A DNA stretch of 64,000 nt from Purpureocillium takamizusanense (lineage: Eukaryota; Ascomycota; Sordariomycetes; Hypocreales; Ophiocordycipitaceae): the NCBI RefSeq assembly GCF_022605165.1, contig NC_063080.1, positions 62,001 through 126,000 of the forward strand. The letters run 5' to 3'. Positions 44,860-55,073 of the stretch are shown here, in pieces. The notes beneath the pieces are model-generated. The model was not told the DNA's origin. It worked only from the letters and a program-made list of their open reading frames with translations, and ran no database searches. Numbering within the stretch: position 1 is the first letter of the stretch; every line of letters begins with the position of its first letter. A program made the position numbers and the translations under genes.

Positions 44860-45225
44860 GTTGGACGATGCAAAGTGCGATGCAATGGACGATGCAACAG
44901 ATGGTGGGTTGGACGATGCAAAGTGCGATGCAATGGACGATGCAACAGATGGTGGGTTGGGCGATGCAAAGTGCGATGCAATGGACGATGCAACAGATGG
45001 TGGGTTGGACGATGACAAGTGCGCTGCAATGGACGATGCAACAGATGGTGGGTTGGGCGATGCAAAGTGCGATGCAATGGACGATGCAACAGATGGTGGG
45101 TTGGACGATGACAAGTGCGCTGCAATGGACGATGCAACAGATGGTGGGTTGGGCGATGCAAAGTGCGATGCAATGGACGATGCAACAGATGGTGGGTTGG
45201 ACGATGACAAGTGCGCTGCAATGGG
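44860..45225. repeat. 48-bp minisatellite, about seven and a half copies
   Basis: The unit starts GACGATGCAAAGTGCGATGC and ends GGTGGGTTG (48 bp, 16 codons). The plus-strand reading DDAKCDAMDDATDGGL repeats across the array, with a variant unit containing GATGACAAGTGCGCTGC. The basic unit has no TA dinucleotide, TGA or TCA, so it has no stop in any of the six frames. The variant adds a stop in one plus frame. It lies immediately upstream of the minus-strand gene at 43529-44695. Confidence 0.85.
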
Positions 45226-45530
45226 TGATTCAAAGGGCAAAGATGTCTGGGGCAGTTGGACTGGGGGCTCCCTTATGAGTGACGAATGTAAAGGTCAATG
45301 TACAATTCCGTGCAATGGTCGATGTAGAATCTGCGGGGAGGCTGCAGGGGTGGGCTGCTGATCCTGCACTAGGCTGCGTTGGCACAAGCGCCACTAACGC
45401 AGTTCGGTTGTGACAAGTGTCAACGCACTGGGGAACACAGGACGACAAGGGGGAAGTTTCGGGGTTTCAGATTCTGATGTCGTCTCATGGTAATGATCCT
45501 GCTAACACCGGCCAAAAGCACGCTTGGATC

Positions 45531-45929
45531 TCACCCCCGTGCTTCCTCCCATGGGTCGGATGCTTTTGTTGACCCAAGAACATGAGGATTCTCTTTCGTT
45601 CGATTTGCTCCGATCCGACTGCTTGTAGCCACGGCCTCATCATCAATAGTTTGGCAGTCATTGCTCCTTCTTGGAGGACCACCTGTCCCTCGTACGTTTG
45701 TTCGGCGGCTCTTAGTTTGGTTATGACAGATTGGTTTGTGCTGGGTCTGAGGGTCTTTTTTTTCGTCCGAGGTATCTGCAAGTCTCGCCGACTGTATTTG
45801 AGGGGTCTTCGTAGTCTCGTGATGACAGACATTGCCGTCCTCAGGACCCGTTTCTCGACACAAGATGTCGCCCATGTCAACATGTGTAGTGACAGCTGTA
45901 TCATTTGCGTCGACTTTGAATGTGGGCAT
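45531..45929 (-). CDS. Hypothetical 132-aa hydrophilic protein
   Basis: Single frame from ATG 45929 (MPTFKVDANDTAVTTHVDMG) to 45531. The product is disordered, rich in T, D, N and K (TKTPQIQSARLADTSDEKKD). A TATTAAAA box about 70 bp upstream is compatible with a promoter. No domain. A larger overlapping minus frame (45485-46108) has a less natural composition and was set aside. Confidence 0.35.
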   Translation of the reverse strand: MPTFKVDANDTAVTTHVDMGDILCRETGPEDGNVCHHETTKTPQIQSARLADTSDEKKDPQTQHKPICHNQTKSRRTNVRGTGGPPRRSNDCQTIDDEAVATSSRIGANRTKENPHVLGSTKASDPWEEARG

Positions 45930-46107
45930 TGTAGCGGTAATCGGAAGATGATGATGTGAAGAAGGTCGTGGGATGGAATCGGTTGAGGATGCAAACGTGT
46001 TTTAATACAGGTTGCTGTCGTGTGCGAGATACACCGCCTGCAGGACCGCCACTTTTGGGCCGTCCGGCAGCGGCATGATGCTCTGACATGACATGCCGCG
46101 TATGACA

Positions 46108-46316
46108 CTACCGGCTAGGCTCGACTTGTTGGAAACCTCGTCCAACCATCGTCTCGCGATGAAACGCCTCGACGCGCTTCCATTGTGATTCGGTGGCGAT
46201 GTTGTATACAAAGCTCGACCGTAAGTTGACTGAATCCTGCCTCCTGTCCATGGGACAATGAAAGCCTATATTTGGAAATTTCTCACCTGTGATACCGATT
46301 GGATCGATTTTACCAT
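46108..46316 (-). CDS. Possible 52-aa protein
   Basis: Two exons, 46316-46287 and 46236-46108, in phase (GTGAGA...GGCAG). The sequence starts MVKSIQSVSQ and exon 2 contains NIATESQWKRVEAFHRETMV and GRGFQQVEP. A CATAAAA box at 46368-46374 lies about 52 bp upstream. Short but protein-like; may be part of a longer gene. Confidence 0.35.
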
Positions 46317-46924
46317 GAGCCCAGCGTTTGGCGAAACAGAATCAGTAACTGGATACTCGTGAACTCCTTTTATGACCGATGGACGCGCATGCCCACTGGA
46401 CAAAGGTGGTAGGGGTAGTAGCCGCCTAGCGCTAGGTCTTCGGGGCTGAGTGATCTCCAGTTGAGAAGTGACCATGCGAAGCTAGAACATTGCGGCCACA
46501 GCTGAGCCGGCACCCATCCCACCCGTTCGACAAAGCTCCTCCCACCCACTGCTCCCTGTCCAATACCTTGTTGATCTCACCCTCTCGGGCCCTGGGGTCG
46601 TGGGACAATTCCCGAGGACAAACACGAATTAACGGCCCTGAGCCTGGGATTGCATCGAGCGATGTAAGCGCCTGACTGATGCAGGTGCTGTCTACTCGTC
46701 GCATATAAAATGAGACGTCCTTCAAAAACAATGGTATGTGGCCTCATTCCTCTACTTTATCGCATTAATACCAAATCTCATCCCCCAACTCTTTGGGTTT
46801 CACTATCGCACAAAGCAACACCGGATACTGTCGCCCTTGATCGCTCGTTGAAGTTGCTCCCTCCATCGACAGGCCAAACGTCAGTCTGATATTCGGACTG
46901 GCGCTAACCAACACCCCGGCTCTC
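46317..46924. other. Intergenic promoter region
   Basis: A CATATAAAATG box at about 46703-46713 may be the core promoter of the zinc-finger gene at 46925, with a 5' leader of about 200 bp. Nothing else seen. Confidence 0.4.
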
Positions 46925-48460
46925 ATGGCCTCGCCCGCAGTACCCTCAAACAAAGAGTTGCAAAGACAACTCTCCCACGGATTTGAGATGTATTTTTCGG
47001 CCTCCACGCCTTACTGGCAGCCCGTTCAGGGGCCCATGGCTCATCAGTATATCGCGGCACCCGTGTACAGCGCAAGACCCATGACAACTCTCACATCGCC
47101 GCAGGACCTAAACCAACAAGCAATTTTCAACGTCTCATATCAATACCCACCGCCAACGACGCCCTTGAGTGACCCATGCAAAATTGAAGCTTCGCGAATG
47201 ACGGAACCTTACGTCCAGGCCGCTAGATGGATGTCATGCCGTGGCGGGTCGCAACAGCCCAGTGAAAATCCCACGCAGTCCCCGTCCGTGCAAAGTGAAT
47301 CCTTGGCTGCACACTCTGTCGGCTCGAACCCCAACGCCAATTCTAAGACGATCACCTATAACGAAACCATCAACTCCGCGGATCGAGTGAATTTTGAAAC
47401 CGAAGTAGACGAACTCCTAAAGGTCATTCAGCAAAAAGAAGAGGAGGTGACAAAGAGATCGATATCCACACACGCACAGCCTGCAAACGCTGGATCGGTT
47501 TCGGGAGCGCAGAGTTCTGGCAGCACTTGGCACCCTTTGACTCCTGGACAGATGGAGCCCTTACAGAAGAAGAAGTGGGTTTGCGACGGCCCGAAGTGCA
47601 ACAAGCGATTCGTCCAGAAAACTCACCTCGATATACATCGTCGGACCCACACTGGAGACAAGCCATATGTGAGCACATTGTGCCCTTATACCTAGAAGTT
47701 TTATACATGAGCTTTGCTGATCAACAATAGGTGTGCACGGAGCAGAATTGCGGCAGTACATTCTCGCAGAAGGGCAACCTCAAGGTGCTGTCAAACCTGC
47801 AGTTTAGCTGCGTGATGATAGCCGCTGACTCTTGCGGTCATTTAGACACACATGCGTCTGCATACCGGCGACAAGCCTTACGCGTGCAGCATCTGTGGCA
47901 AACTTTTTGCCCAGCGCGGCAATGTCCGGTCTCACGAGGAAACGCATAAGGGTCTCAAGCCGTTCCTGTGCCGACTTGACAACTGCAACCAGAAATTCTC
48001 TCAACTTGGGAATATGAAGGTATGGTACCTGCAAAGAAGACAGCATTTGTGGACACGGCACTGACGAGTGGTTGCGCAGACTCATCAGAATAACTTTCAC
48101 AAAGAGACGCTCCAGAGCTTGACCGCCTTATTTGTCAAGTATGCTCGCGAGGGTGAAGTGCCAGTTGAGCATCTGGACCTTTTTGACTACTTCAAGGTTC
48201 ATTATAAGAATAGTAACAAAGGTATTAAAGGCCGCGGTAAAGGCAGACGGGTTGCACCGACGAGATTGACCTTCCCGCCCAGTTCCAAAGCGCAGCAAGG
48301 AGATGTTTATATGCCTAGCAACGCGACGGCAGCAGTTTGCTGGCATCTAACGAGCGAACATCCGATGTTCTACCACCAAACCAGCCCCGGCGGCGTGGCT
48401 GTTACGGCATATGATGATGGAGGGTCGCAACTGGTTCCTGTCGGCCGCTGCTCGTACTAG
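46925..48460 (+). CDS. C2H2 zinc-finger transcription factor, Azf1-like
   Basis: Four exons: 46925-47668, 47731-47784, 47846-48019 and 48080-48460 (introns 60-62 bp, all GT-AG and in phase), 450 aa. A disordered N-terminus of about 215 aa precedes four tandem C2H2 fingers with TGDKPY linkers: WVCDGPKCNKRFVQKTHLDI, VCTEQNCGSTFSQKGNL, ACSICGKLFAQRGNVRSH and LCRLDNCNQKFSQLGNMK...THQNNFH. After the fingers comes FKVHYKNSNKGIKGRGKGRR, a block shared with fungal Azf1 proteins, which act in glucose-dependent gene regulation in yeast and in cell-wall or development control elsewhere. Nuclear DNA-binding protein. Its presence in the accessory-like part suggests a duplicated, diverged paralogue rather than the core Azf1. 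Confidence 0.85.
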
Positions 48461-48471
48461 GCAGGTAATTC

Positions 48472-48678
48472 TTAGCAGCAGGTCTCATCTGGAGTGAAAT
48501 TGCCTGCCTCTGAGCTGTGGTAACAATTGAGTGCGGCTCGCTGCCAATCCAGGTGGGCCTTTCTGGCCTTCGTGAAGTCTAGGCAAGTTAGCTGTTCATG
48601 GGGACCAGGATCTGGCTGCGTACAATGCCGTTGGTGATCCGTGCAGTTTTCACGTCTGCTAATTGCTGGGTGATCCAT
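48472..48678 (-). CDS. Possible 68-aa cysteine-containing protein
   Basis: Frame from ATG 48678 (MDHPAISRRENCTDHQRHC) to TAA at 48472, ending CC before the stop; six cysteines. A TATATAG box at 48717-48723 lies 39 bp upstream. No signal peptide. It ends only 11 bp from the stop of the convergent zinc-finger gene, so the two 3' UTRs must overlap. Real gene or antisense transcript are both possible. Confidence 0.35.
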   Translation of the reverse strand: MDHPAISRRENCTDHQRHCTQPDPGPHEQLTCLDFTKARKAHLDWQRAALNCYHSSEAGNFTPDETCC

Positions 48679-48747
48679 CGTGTATGTTTCCCAGATACTA
48701 CGACCGCGACTTTCGTCTATATACCATTAAAATGACTGCCTAGGCAT

Positions 48748-49411
48748 CTAGGCTCCCAAGAACGTTCCTGCTGCAAGCTTGAACTTGGAGGCGGAAAAGG
48801 CATGTCTATCAAGGAAAGATGCAAGCCCCCGAAAACTCTCTGGGTTGATCAATGTGACATGGAAGTAATTGCAACGGGTACCGCCCAGCCTATACTGAAA
48901 GTCCTTGCTTGTGCTAATATCCGAACTGCTGGGCGAAACGCCGACGACGACCACGGGCACAGGAGGAGGCCCGATCCAAAAGTTGCGGTAATACTGCTCT
49001 GTAGACTCTTTATCGGTGCGGAAGACGAAAATAATAAGATTGTAGTCGCACATGCGTACTCGCTGTCTTTCAGAGGCAGGCAGGGACCCGGGTGCTTCAG
49101 TCAGGCTGTACCGCCGGCCTGGAGGCTCGTGACGTTGCATCTCCCTGGTAGGAATATACTGGGGTCTGTTAGTACTTAGCATTACAGCAAAATGAATTGG
49201 GCTAACCCACGGTCAAGTCGAGATCTTCGTTCATGAGGATGTTGATGAGCCCAGTCTTGCCGACTCCCTTCTCGCCGATGATCAAGCATGAAGCCCTCCT
49301 GGTAGGTACCCGACGAAAGAGCCAGGACAAAACGACTGAGACTGAATAAGCGAGTAATCCAAAGCAGGCAAACATCTTGGTTTCCGTGCCGACCTGGGGC
49401 AGAGTGAACAT
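48748..49411 (-). CDS. Degenerate Ras-like P-loop GTPase with N-terminal hydrophobic segment
   Basis: Two exons, 49411-49211 and 49158-48748, 203 aa. The intron starts GTGGGT, has a perfect TACTAAC branch site and uses the CCCCAG after it. An N-terminal hydrophobic stretch (MFACFGLLAYSVSVVLSWLF) precedes CLIIGEKGVGKTGLINIL, a standard Walker A/G1 motif. The next exon begins YIPTREMQ, matching the switch I threonine. The G3 DxxG is replaced by TEAPG, and the G4 NKxD is missing (VVVVGVSPSSSD at that place). So nucleotide binding may persist but GTP specificity is doubtful. A start at 49375 would remove the first 12 residues. Probably membrane-attached; function unknown. Confidence 0.6.
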
Positions 49412-50124
49412 GAACTATCTAACCCTGTGACGGAGGATCGAGAGTGTTATATTCGCTCCTGTTCGGGCAGCCTCACAGCACAGCAATGTACTTCACAATT
49501 ACGGATTGCGCAATGCCCAGGACAGCTTCCCGAGCGGGTCAAATGCATGTTCCGCGGACGCAACAGCAAAACGCGAGACAGGAACATGTCCGCCGAAGAG
49601 AGCAAAGCGTGTACATCGGCTTCAGCTAATGCCACCTTGGCCACCGTCGCGACGGCCGGTCTGACCCGCTCAAGCGCATGCGGAACGCCACGTCAGCCGC
49701 GTCTCAGGTAAGGTCTGGTATTGCAATGTGCTTGAGCAGGCTAGAGGTAGATGCGTCTAGCTAAACCTGCTCGTAGGTCACTCCCAGCCGGGGCTAGGAA
49801 AGGTTTGCGAGGGGGAGAGAAGAGAGAAGACTAGATGCTACGACTCCTTCACGATGTGTTCCCAGCAGTACCAATCAACATTCGCCCATCGACGCCACGT
49901 TCATCGTCTTCATTTGTCTTCGTCACTAGAGTGGATTGGTGCGGCCGAGATAGCTGCTAGTACTGTCGGCAGAAGCAAGCTGGCATTCACATGATTTGCA
50001 CCATTATGCCCGATGATGCAGATGACAAGGATGTAATCATACAAAAATACATTGAGGTCAGACCTGATGAAGTGCGAAAAGCGGTTAATCATGTGGAGGC
50101 ATGAGTACTGCACTAGCATCAGCT
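49412..50124. other. Gene-free region
   Basis: No supported coding exon or RNA on either strand. The last part probably belongs to the promoter of the gene at 50308. Confidence 0.4.
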
Positions 50125-50140
50125 GGCTTCCCAGGACTGG
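50125..50140. promoter_or_regulatory. Shared palindromic element, copy 3 (half-degenerate)
   Basis: GGCTTCCCAGGACTGG inside CAGCTGGCTTCCCAGGACTG, 168 bp before the ATG at 50308. The right arm is changed (GACTGG instead of GAAGC). A TATA box, TATATAAG, lies at 50240-50247. Confidence 0.35.
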
Positions 50141-50307
50141 AGGTTCGAGCCTTGTTCCCGCTATAGCACTGGCACAGCTGACCGCTTTGAGGCGCTGCGT
50201 CTGAGCGGAAGCATCTAGCATTAAGGCCAGATGACTTCCTATATAAGGCAGCAAGTGCCAAGTGTGCAGTAGGGAGACAACAGAATCCTGACATCGTCCT
50301 CGCAACA

Positions 50308-50805
50308 ATGGTTCGTCATCTCATTACCGACATTGCAATCAGATGCGGTCATATCAACGAAGTGCAAATCGAAGAATGTAATCACGACCCGAAGTGTTCA
50401 GAGGCCAGACAATTTGAGTCGCACGTCGAGCTCAAGTCCGAATTATGCCAGAACTGCAGCAAAGAGAGGAAGTTCCACATCCATTTTCGCCAACTATCGG
50501 ATGCACAGTCCCTGAAGCGTTACTGGAGTATGCGTTACCTGTTTGGCGACAAAAGTATCCGCGGCCCGTTCACAATCTCGGCGCATGAAGTAGTGGACGC
50601 GGTAGACGTTCCTGATTGGGAGACAATTTGGCGCAATCAGATCCTGCATTGCATCAACCAAGCCAAAAATGGGGCAATGACTGTTTTTATGACAGGGCTG
50701 AAGGAGATTCCAATTAATGAAATGGACGCCCAGGGCGGAGACTTTGTGAAAGAAGCTGTACGGAAGGTGGCGGATAATGCTGATCAAGCTGCACCGGCTA
50801 GTTGA
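50308..50805 (+). CDS. Unknown protein with Cys/His-rich N-terminus
   Basis: Single exon, 165 aa. The N-terminal part has IAIRCGHINEVQIEECNHDPKC and LCQNCSKERKFHIHF, a possible zinc ribbon of a kind common in small Pezizomycotina proteins. The rest is mixed (WETIWRNQILHCINQAKNGA) and ends in a charged helix. A TATA box 61 bp upstream and the shared element 168 bp upstream define its promoter. No signal peptide. Function unknown. Confidence 0.6.
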   Translation: MVRHLITDIAIRCGHINEVQIEECNHDPKCSEARQFESHVELKSELCQNCSKERKFHIHFRQLSDAQSLKRYWSMRYLFGDKSIRGPFTISAHEVVDAVDVPDWETIWRNQILHCINQAKNGAMTVFMTGLKEIPINEMDAQGGDFVKEAVRKVADNADQAAPAS

Positions 50806-51022
50806 AGGCGAACGATGGCAACTACAGACACAGCCCCGAAGATGTTAAAGATGCTTAATTGACTCATTTGACAAATCACGAGGTAAACTGGACTTGCTTT
50901 CCTTCGTGAGCTGCCGCCAGATTCAGAAAGTGGCGGAAGCCTCGCAATTGTTCCAAAGGCAAAAGGCAGCTGCAATATCATGAATCGAGAATGGCAGTTG
51001 GCCCATCATGCAACCAGCAACT

Positions 51023-52543
51023 TCAGACAGGCGGGTTTATAAGAGCATAAATATAGTGAATGCTGCCATTGATAGCAGCAAGTCCCTCATGCTCCAGGCA
51101 CATGATATGGTTGGGGTTCCAGACCTCGCGTCGCGCAGCTCCTGTGCTACGATTCAGGAGCTTGATATCTACCGCTTCGTTCGTGAGTGGAAGAACGAGT
51201 GCACCGCCCAATGTGGGCCAGGTTGCAGTTCCCACTTCGCTTCGGAACGCTGCGGCAGGTGAGTTGAGGATGTCTTCAAGCGTTCTTCCGTATTTCGACG
51301 CCCAGCGCTGAATCTCGACAGCCTGTACTTATTAGCAACTATGAAGCTGTCATAGACCTGTGCTATTTACCTTTTCCATAACGGCGACACTGAAATATTC
51401 TTTTGAGGCCGCGGAAAGTCCGTACGAGTAAAGACCCGTTGCTTTCTGGATCGGGCGCGAAATGATGGCGTGTGTCAAAGTGACAGAAATAGCCACTTGT
51501 TTGAGCTCAATAACACGGCATCCTAAGACAAAGAACCTCTCGGACGCTCTTCGGTGCGGTGCGGAAGACTTTTGGTCGCATTTTTGTGACGAGGCACTGG
51601 GAGGAAAGTTGGATTCTGGCCATCTCTGATAGGCTAGAGTTTTGTCCGGGAGGAAGATATCACGAATGGAGCGAGGGCTGAGGGACTCATCAGTCTATCA
51701 TTCAGTAGTCTGACGCGTATATGGACCTACTCTCGTCCGCTACACTCACCACCTAGTAGTAAATACACCAGGTTTATAACCGATAGGCAGCCTGATTGCA
51801 GTTGTCTCTTCGGGCGGTACAGGGCAGCTTTGTGTTGGGCGACATACTGTCCGCAGTCGGTAGTATAGTGGTGGAATATCGTCGTCCACGATTTCACTGG
51901 TTTTCCGATTAGCATTGCTGCTGTATCTGCAAAGAAAAGGAGGCGGAGAAGGGTATAGCGGGTAGGCTCGCGTACCGTATAAAGGAAGCTCGTTGGAACG
52001 TGGCCCAAATATGTCTGTGAAGCTCTCAACGAACCGAATGCCTTCTCTTACCGCTTTGACGGTTTTTCGAAGGCTCTCATCGCCAAGCTGCTGCCCTGAC
52101 TGGCAGTAAGATTGTAGACACTGTCGCAGATACTCGTAGGCTTCGTCTTTTGGAAGTTCTTCTTTTATCGCCACCTCCGAGAGACCAATGACGGCTAACC
52201 TGAAGAGTTCGATAAGGCTCTTTTCCCTCTCGTCCTTAGAGAGCAGCTCGAAGTGCTTTGCACATTCGATAAAGAGACCTTTCCAACTCAGTGCGGCCTT
52301 TTCCGCCGGACTGAGGTGCGAGAGGACAAGTTTCTGTAGCGTTTGGTTTACGTCATCTTGCGTACGTAGAATCCGGTCCCAATCTTGCTCCTTTTGCGGT
52401 AGCTTTTCGGTCAGTAGCTTCCGCACTATAGGCACCCACTGCTTCGTTTTCTGTGGCGACGGTGAAGTCGGGGTATGGGGCCGTTTTTGGGAGGACTCGA
52501 AACCATCGGGGGTAGTGACGATGAACTCCAAACTCTGCTGCAT
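51023..52543 (-). CDS. Unknown three-exon fungal protein
   Basis: Exons 52543-51767, 51694-51371 and 51322-51023, all phase 0, 466 aa. Introns are 72 bp (GTATTT...GATAG) and 48 bp (GTAAAT...TACAG). The helical N-terminal part (QDWDRILRTQDDVNQTLQKL; AYEYLRQCLQSYCQSGQQL) is followed by DDDIPPLYYRLRT, LPIGYKPG, SIRDIFLPDKTLAYQRWPES, KCDQK..., APHRRASERFFVLGCRVIEL, HAIISRPIQKATGLYSYGL, AVEIQRWASKYGRTLEDIL and GTATWPTLGGALVLPLTNEA. I recall relatives in other Hypocreales but no named domain. A further possible intron after LPLYG (GTACGC...TTTGCAG, 49 bp) would shift the frame and is not used. Confidence 0.65.
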
Positions 52544-53480
52544 CGTCGTGGTCGTAGAACTGAAGCAAAAGGCACTGTGTGCTTCTCGCAACTCAGGGGA
52601 ATCAACTCGACTTGGGAGCGGGGGTCGAAGGATGGAGCGCCTGGCATAAAGTCACACCGATGGCCCCTGCCTGCCGCTGGCGTTCCTTACGCATCAGCAG
52701 TCCGCTTGTGACGCCCATTCTTGGCCAGGTTGGCGCCGAACATTTCTTTTGCGCTGGGGTTCCCAACAGTTGCCCAGTCCTTTCTTTTGTCTGGTCAACC
52801 AGGCCTTGTGGCTTGCATGAACGTGGGGATGGTTTGGTTTGGGAGATGCGGCCGGTATTGGCTGGCTTAAGGCGGCCAGTACCAGTTTTTGTTGGTCTCG
52901 GCCACTACCCAATTCCACTTGCTATTTCTGGCAGACGTGCAGCCCCAGGCAACGCTCGGGAGCCTGGCCTTGTCGATCAACTCAGACATTCACTATCCCG
53001 TTCCCACCGCCTGAGCACGGGCCGCTGCTGGCTTAGTCCGACGTGGCGTTTTATAGACCCGTCTGACCAGCCAGAGCGGGTGCGTTGAAGCTCGTTGGGA
53101 CTTGACTTGGCGAGTTGAAACCCCTGCGGTGTACTCGTCTCATCGTGGCGCTAACTATTTTGGGTGACGTACTCCACTAATCTTGTCTGACGGTGAGTGA
53201 ATTGCACTAAGCCTAGTCTGGCGGACATGAACATAAACTACGACCCCCGATCGATCCTGGCCTTGTAATGCCCCGGCCTCTACCCGTCTCCAGTTGTTAA
53301 TCACTGTACAAGCATGATGGGGACTGAGACGGAAGCGTGCTTGCGGTGCGGCTTCCAAGATCTCGGCCTGGAAGGCTGTTAACCTACACATAACTTGGGC
53401 AACCTAAGCAGCATTTTCGCCAACTCCCTTCGCATTCTCCCCAATACTTCCTCCACCATGTTCATCATTGTTGAGACACA
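52544..53480. other. Gene-free region
   Basis: No supported gene. It is the only space available for promoters of the divergent genes at 52543 (-) and 53481/53939 (+). Confidence 0.4.
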
Positions 53481-53963
53481 ATGGTAGACGTTGTTGAAGA
53501 TTCTACAGGGCAATCGATTTCTTCCCTTAAGCCGCTCGTGAGAGTAGCAGATACCCTCGGAGAAGTCTGCCAGCCACGCGTCACCACGTTCGTTCGCTCA
53601 GTCCCTAACGAGGTATCCAATCAAGAGGGAGAGCAGAGGGACACGGAGGAGCCATTGAGCGAATCTCAAACTCTTCAGCTCATTTCAGGTCACTGGCCAG
53701 CCCCGTACCGAGTTCGATCACCGATAATTACCAACTTCACGAGCGGTCCTCCTCGAGACGATGCCGCCATAGTCCGCACCTATCCTGGCTTTGCTCGTAA
53801 AGAGTGCCTGCAAGATGACAAACTCAACATATATGGCCGTGGAGATATATGCACCAGTTCAGAGCTCAGTACGTTGGATTCCCTCCGAATCTCTCACGCT
53901 ATTAATCTTGATCAGATACTCCTGATCCGGTCACGGATATGGCGATACAAACTGCGAGTTTGA
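53481..53963 (+). CDS. Hypothetical ORF before the methyltransferase
   Basis: 160-codon ORF from ATG 53481 (MVDVVEDSTGQSISSLKPLV) with protein-like composition (EGEQRDTEEPLSESQTLQLI; DDAAIVRTYPGFARKECLQD). It overlaps the methyltransferase start at 53939 by 25 bp in another frame. It may be an independent gene, or an upstream exon whose splice I could not place. No domain. Confidence 0.35.
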   Translation: MVDVVEDSTGQSISSLKPLVRVADTLGEVCQPRVTTFVRSVPNEVSNQEGEQRDTEEPLSESQTLQLISGHWPAPYRVRSPIITNFTSGPPRDDAAIVRTYPGFARKECLQDDKLNIYGRGDICTSSELSTLDSLRISHAINLDQILLIRSRIWRYKLRV

Positions 53964-55073
53964 GGGCAGAGACCGGTGGCGGTGATGTTGAATATTCAAA
54001 CCAACTTGCACTTTCAGAGGCGAATCCCCCGTTGTCCCAAATGCCAGGTAAGTGACCGCAGCATTTAATGCATTTGCAAAGCTGTGTCGCTGACGGTCAT
54101 AGCACCAACTCTTGCAAATTCAAGTGCTCATGCCGAAGAACGTGACGATGACAATGACTCGACGTTTTCCGGTAGGGCTTCGTCTTTCTCAACCCTGTCT
54201 TCCGAAGCATTGAACTACGAGTGGAAGTATGGGCGGTCGTACCATGGCTATCGAGCTGGGAGGTACTGGTTTCCAAACGATGAAACCGAGCAACATCGAC
54301 TCGATTTGGTCCACAACGCCTTCCTCAACGCTTTGGATGGGCGACTTATTCTTGCACCAATCAATCCTCATGGCGTTCGCATCCTCGACGTTGGGACTGG
54401 TACAGGGATATGGGCTATCCACGTTGCGGACGAACACCCAGGGGCAGAAGTCCGAGGAAGTGATCTCAGCCCAATCCAACCAGATATGGTTCCCCCCAAT
54501 GTTGAATTTTTCGTCGATGATGTGGAACAGGAATGGCTAGGCCAACCCTACGGTTTTATACACTGTCGAAATTTGGCTGGAGCCATCGAAGACTGGCCAC
54601 AGCTTGTAGGCCAGATATACGATAACCTCATCCCGGGTGGCTGGATTGAGCTCCAAGGATTTGTCAACGTGGCGTACTCAGAACGCGGAGAACTTCCATC
54701 CGATGACCCACTGGTGCGGTTAATGGCAGGGCTCAAAGAAGCGGGCGATTTCAACCGCAGGGAGATGAACCCTGTGCCGCTGTTTAAAGATTGGGTGGAA
54801 GCGGCTGGTTTCATGAGAGTCAAAGAAGAGAGAGTCAAAATCCCTATCGGGTTGTGGCCGAAGAACGAAAACCTCCGAACCGCAGGTGGATTCATGGCGG
54901 CAAGTTACCGCCTGGGGATCGGAGGAATCACGGCTGTTCCCTTCAGAGATAACTTGGGTTGGTCTGCGGCAGAGGTTGAGGTCTTCAATGTGGAGGTGCG
55001 TGCGGCAGTTTATCGGACAGACGCTCGGTACTACTTCGAGTTCATATCTGTTATCGGGCAGAAGCCTAACTGA
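53939..55073 (+). CDS. LaeA/UmtA-like SAM-dependent methyltransferase
   Basis: Two exons, 53939-54047 and 54103-55073, in phase over a 55-bp intron (GTAAGT, GCTGAC branch, CATAG), 359 aa. The acidic N-terminus leads to EWKYGRSYHGYRAGRYWFPND, the entry block of this family. SAM-binding motif I is ILDVGTGTGIWAI (from residue 130), followed by VRGSDLSPIQPDMVPPNVEF, FVDDVEQEW, FIHCRNLAGAI and the post-motif PGGWIELQG. Proteins of this type include the velvet-complex regulator LaeA and pathway-specific or stand-alone methyltransferases. No PKS, NRPS or terpene gene lies nearby, so a pathway role cannot be assigned. Confidence 0.85.

Noticed and set aside
44829..45361. Two plus-strand and two minus-strand repeat-encoded proteins
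   Set aside because: All follow automatically from a stop-free 48-bp repeat; without expression data none can be called a gene.
45485..46108. 207-codon minus-strand frame
   Set aside because: Composition rich in R, H, C and I with no domain; two more protein-like models on the same strand occupy the region.
53939..55073. Secondary-metabolite cluster around the LaeA-like gene
   Set aside because: No PKS, NRPS, terpene cyclase or P450 gene is present within the window.
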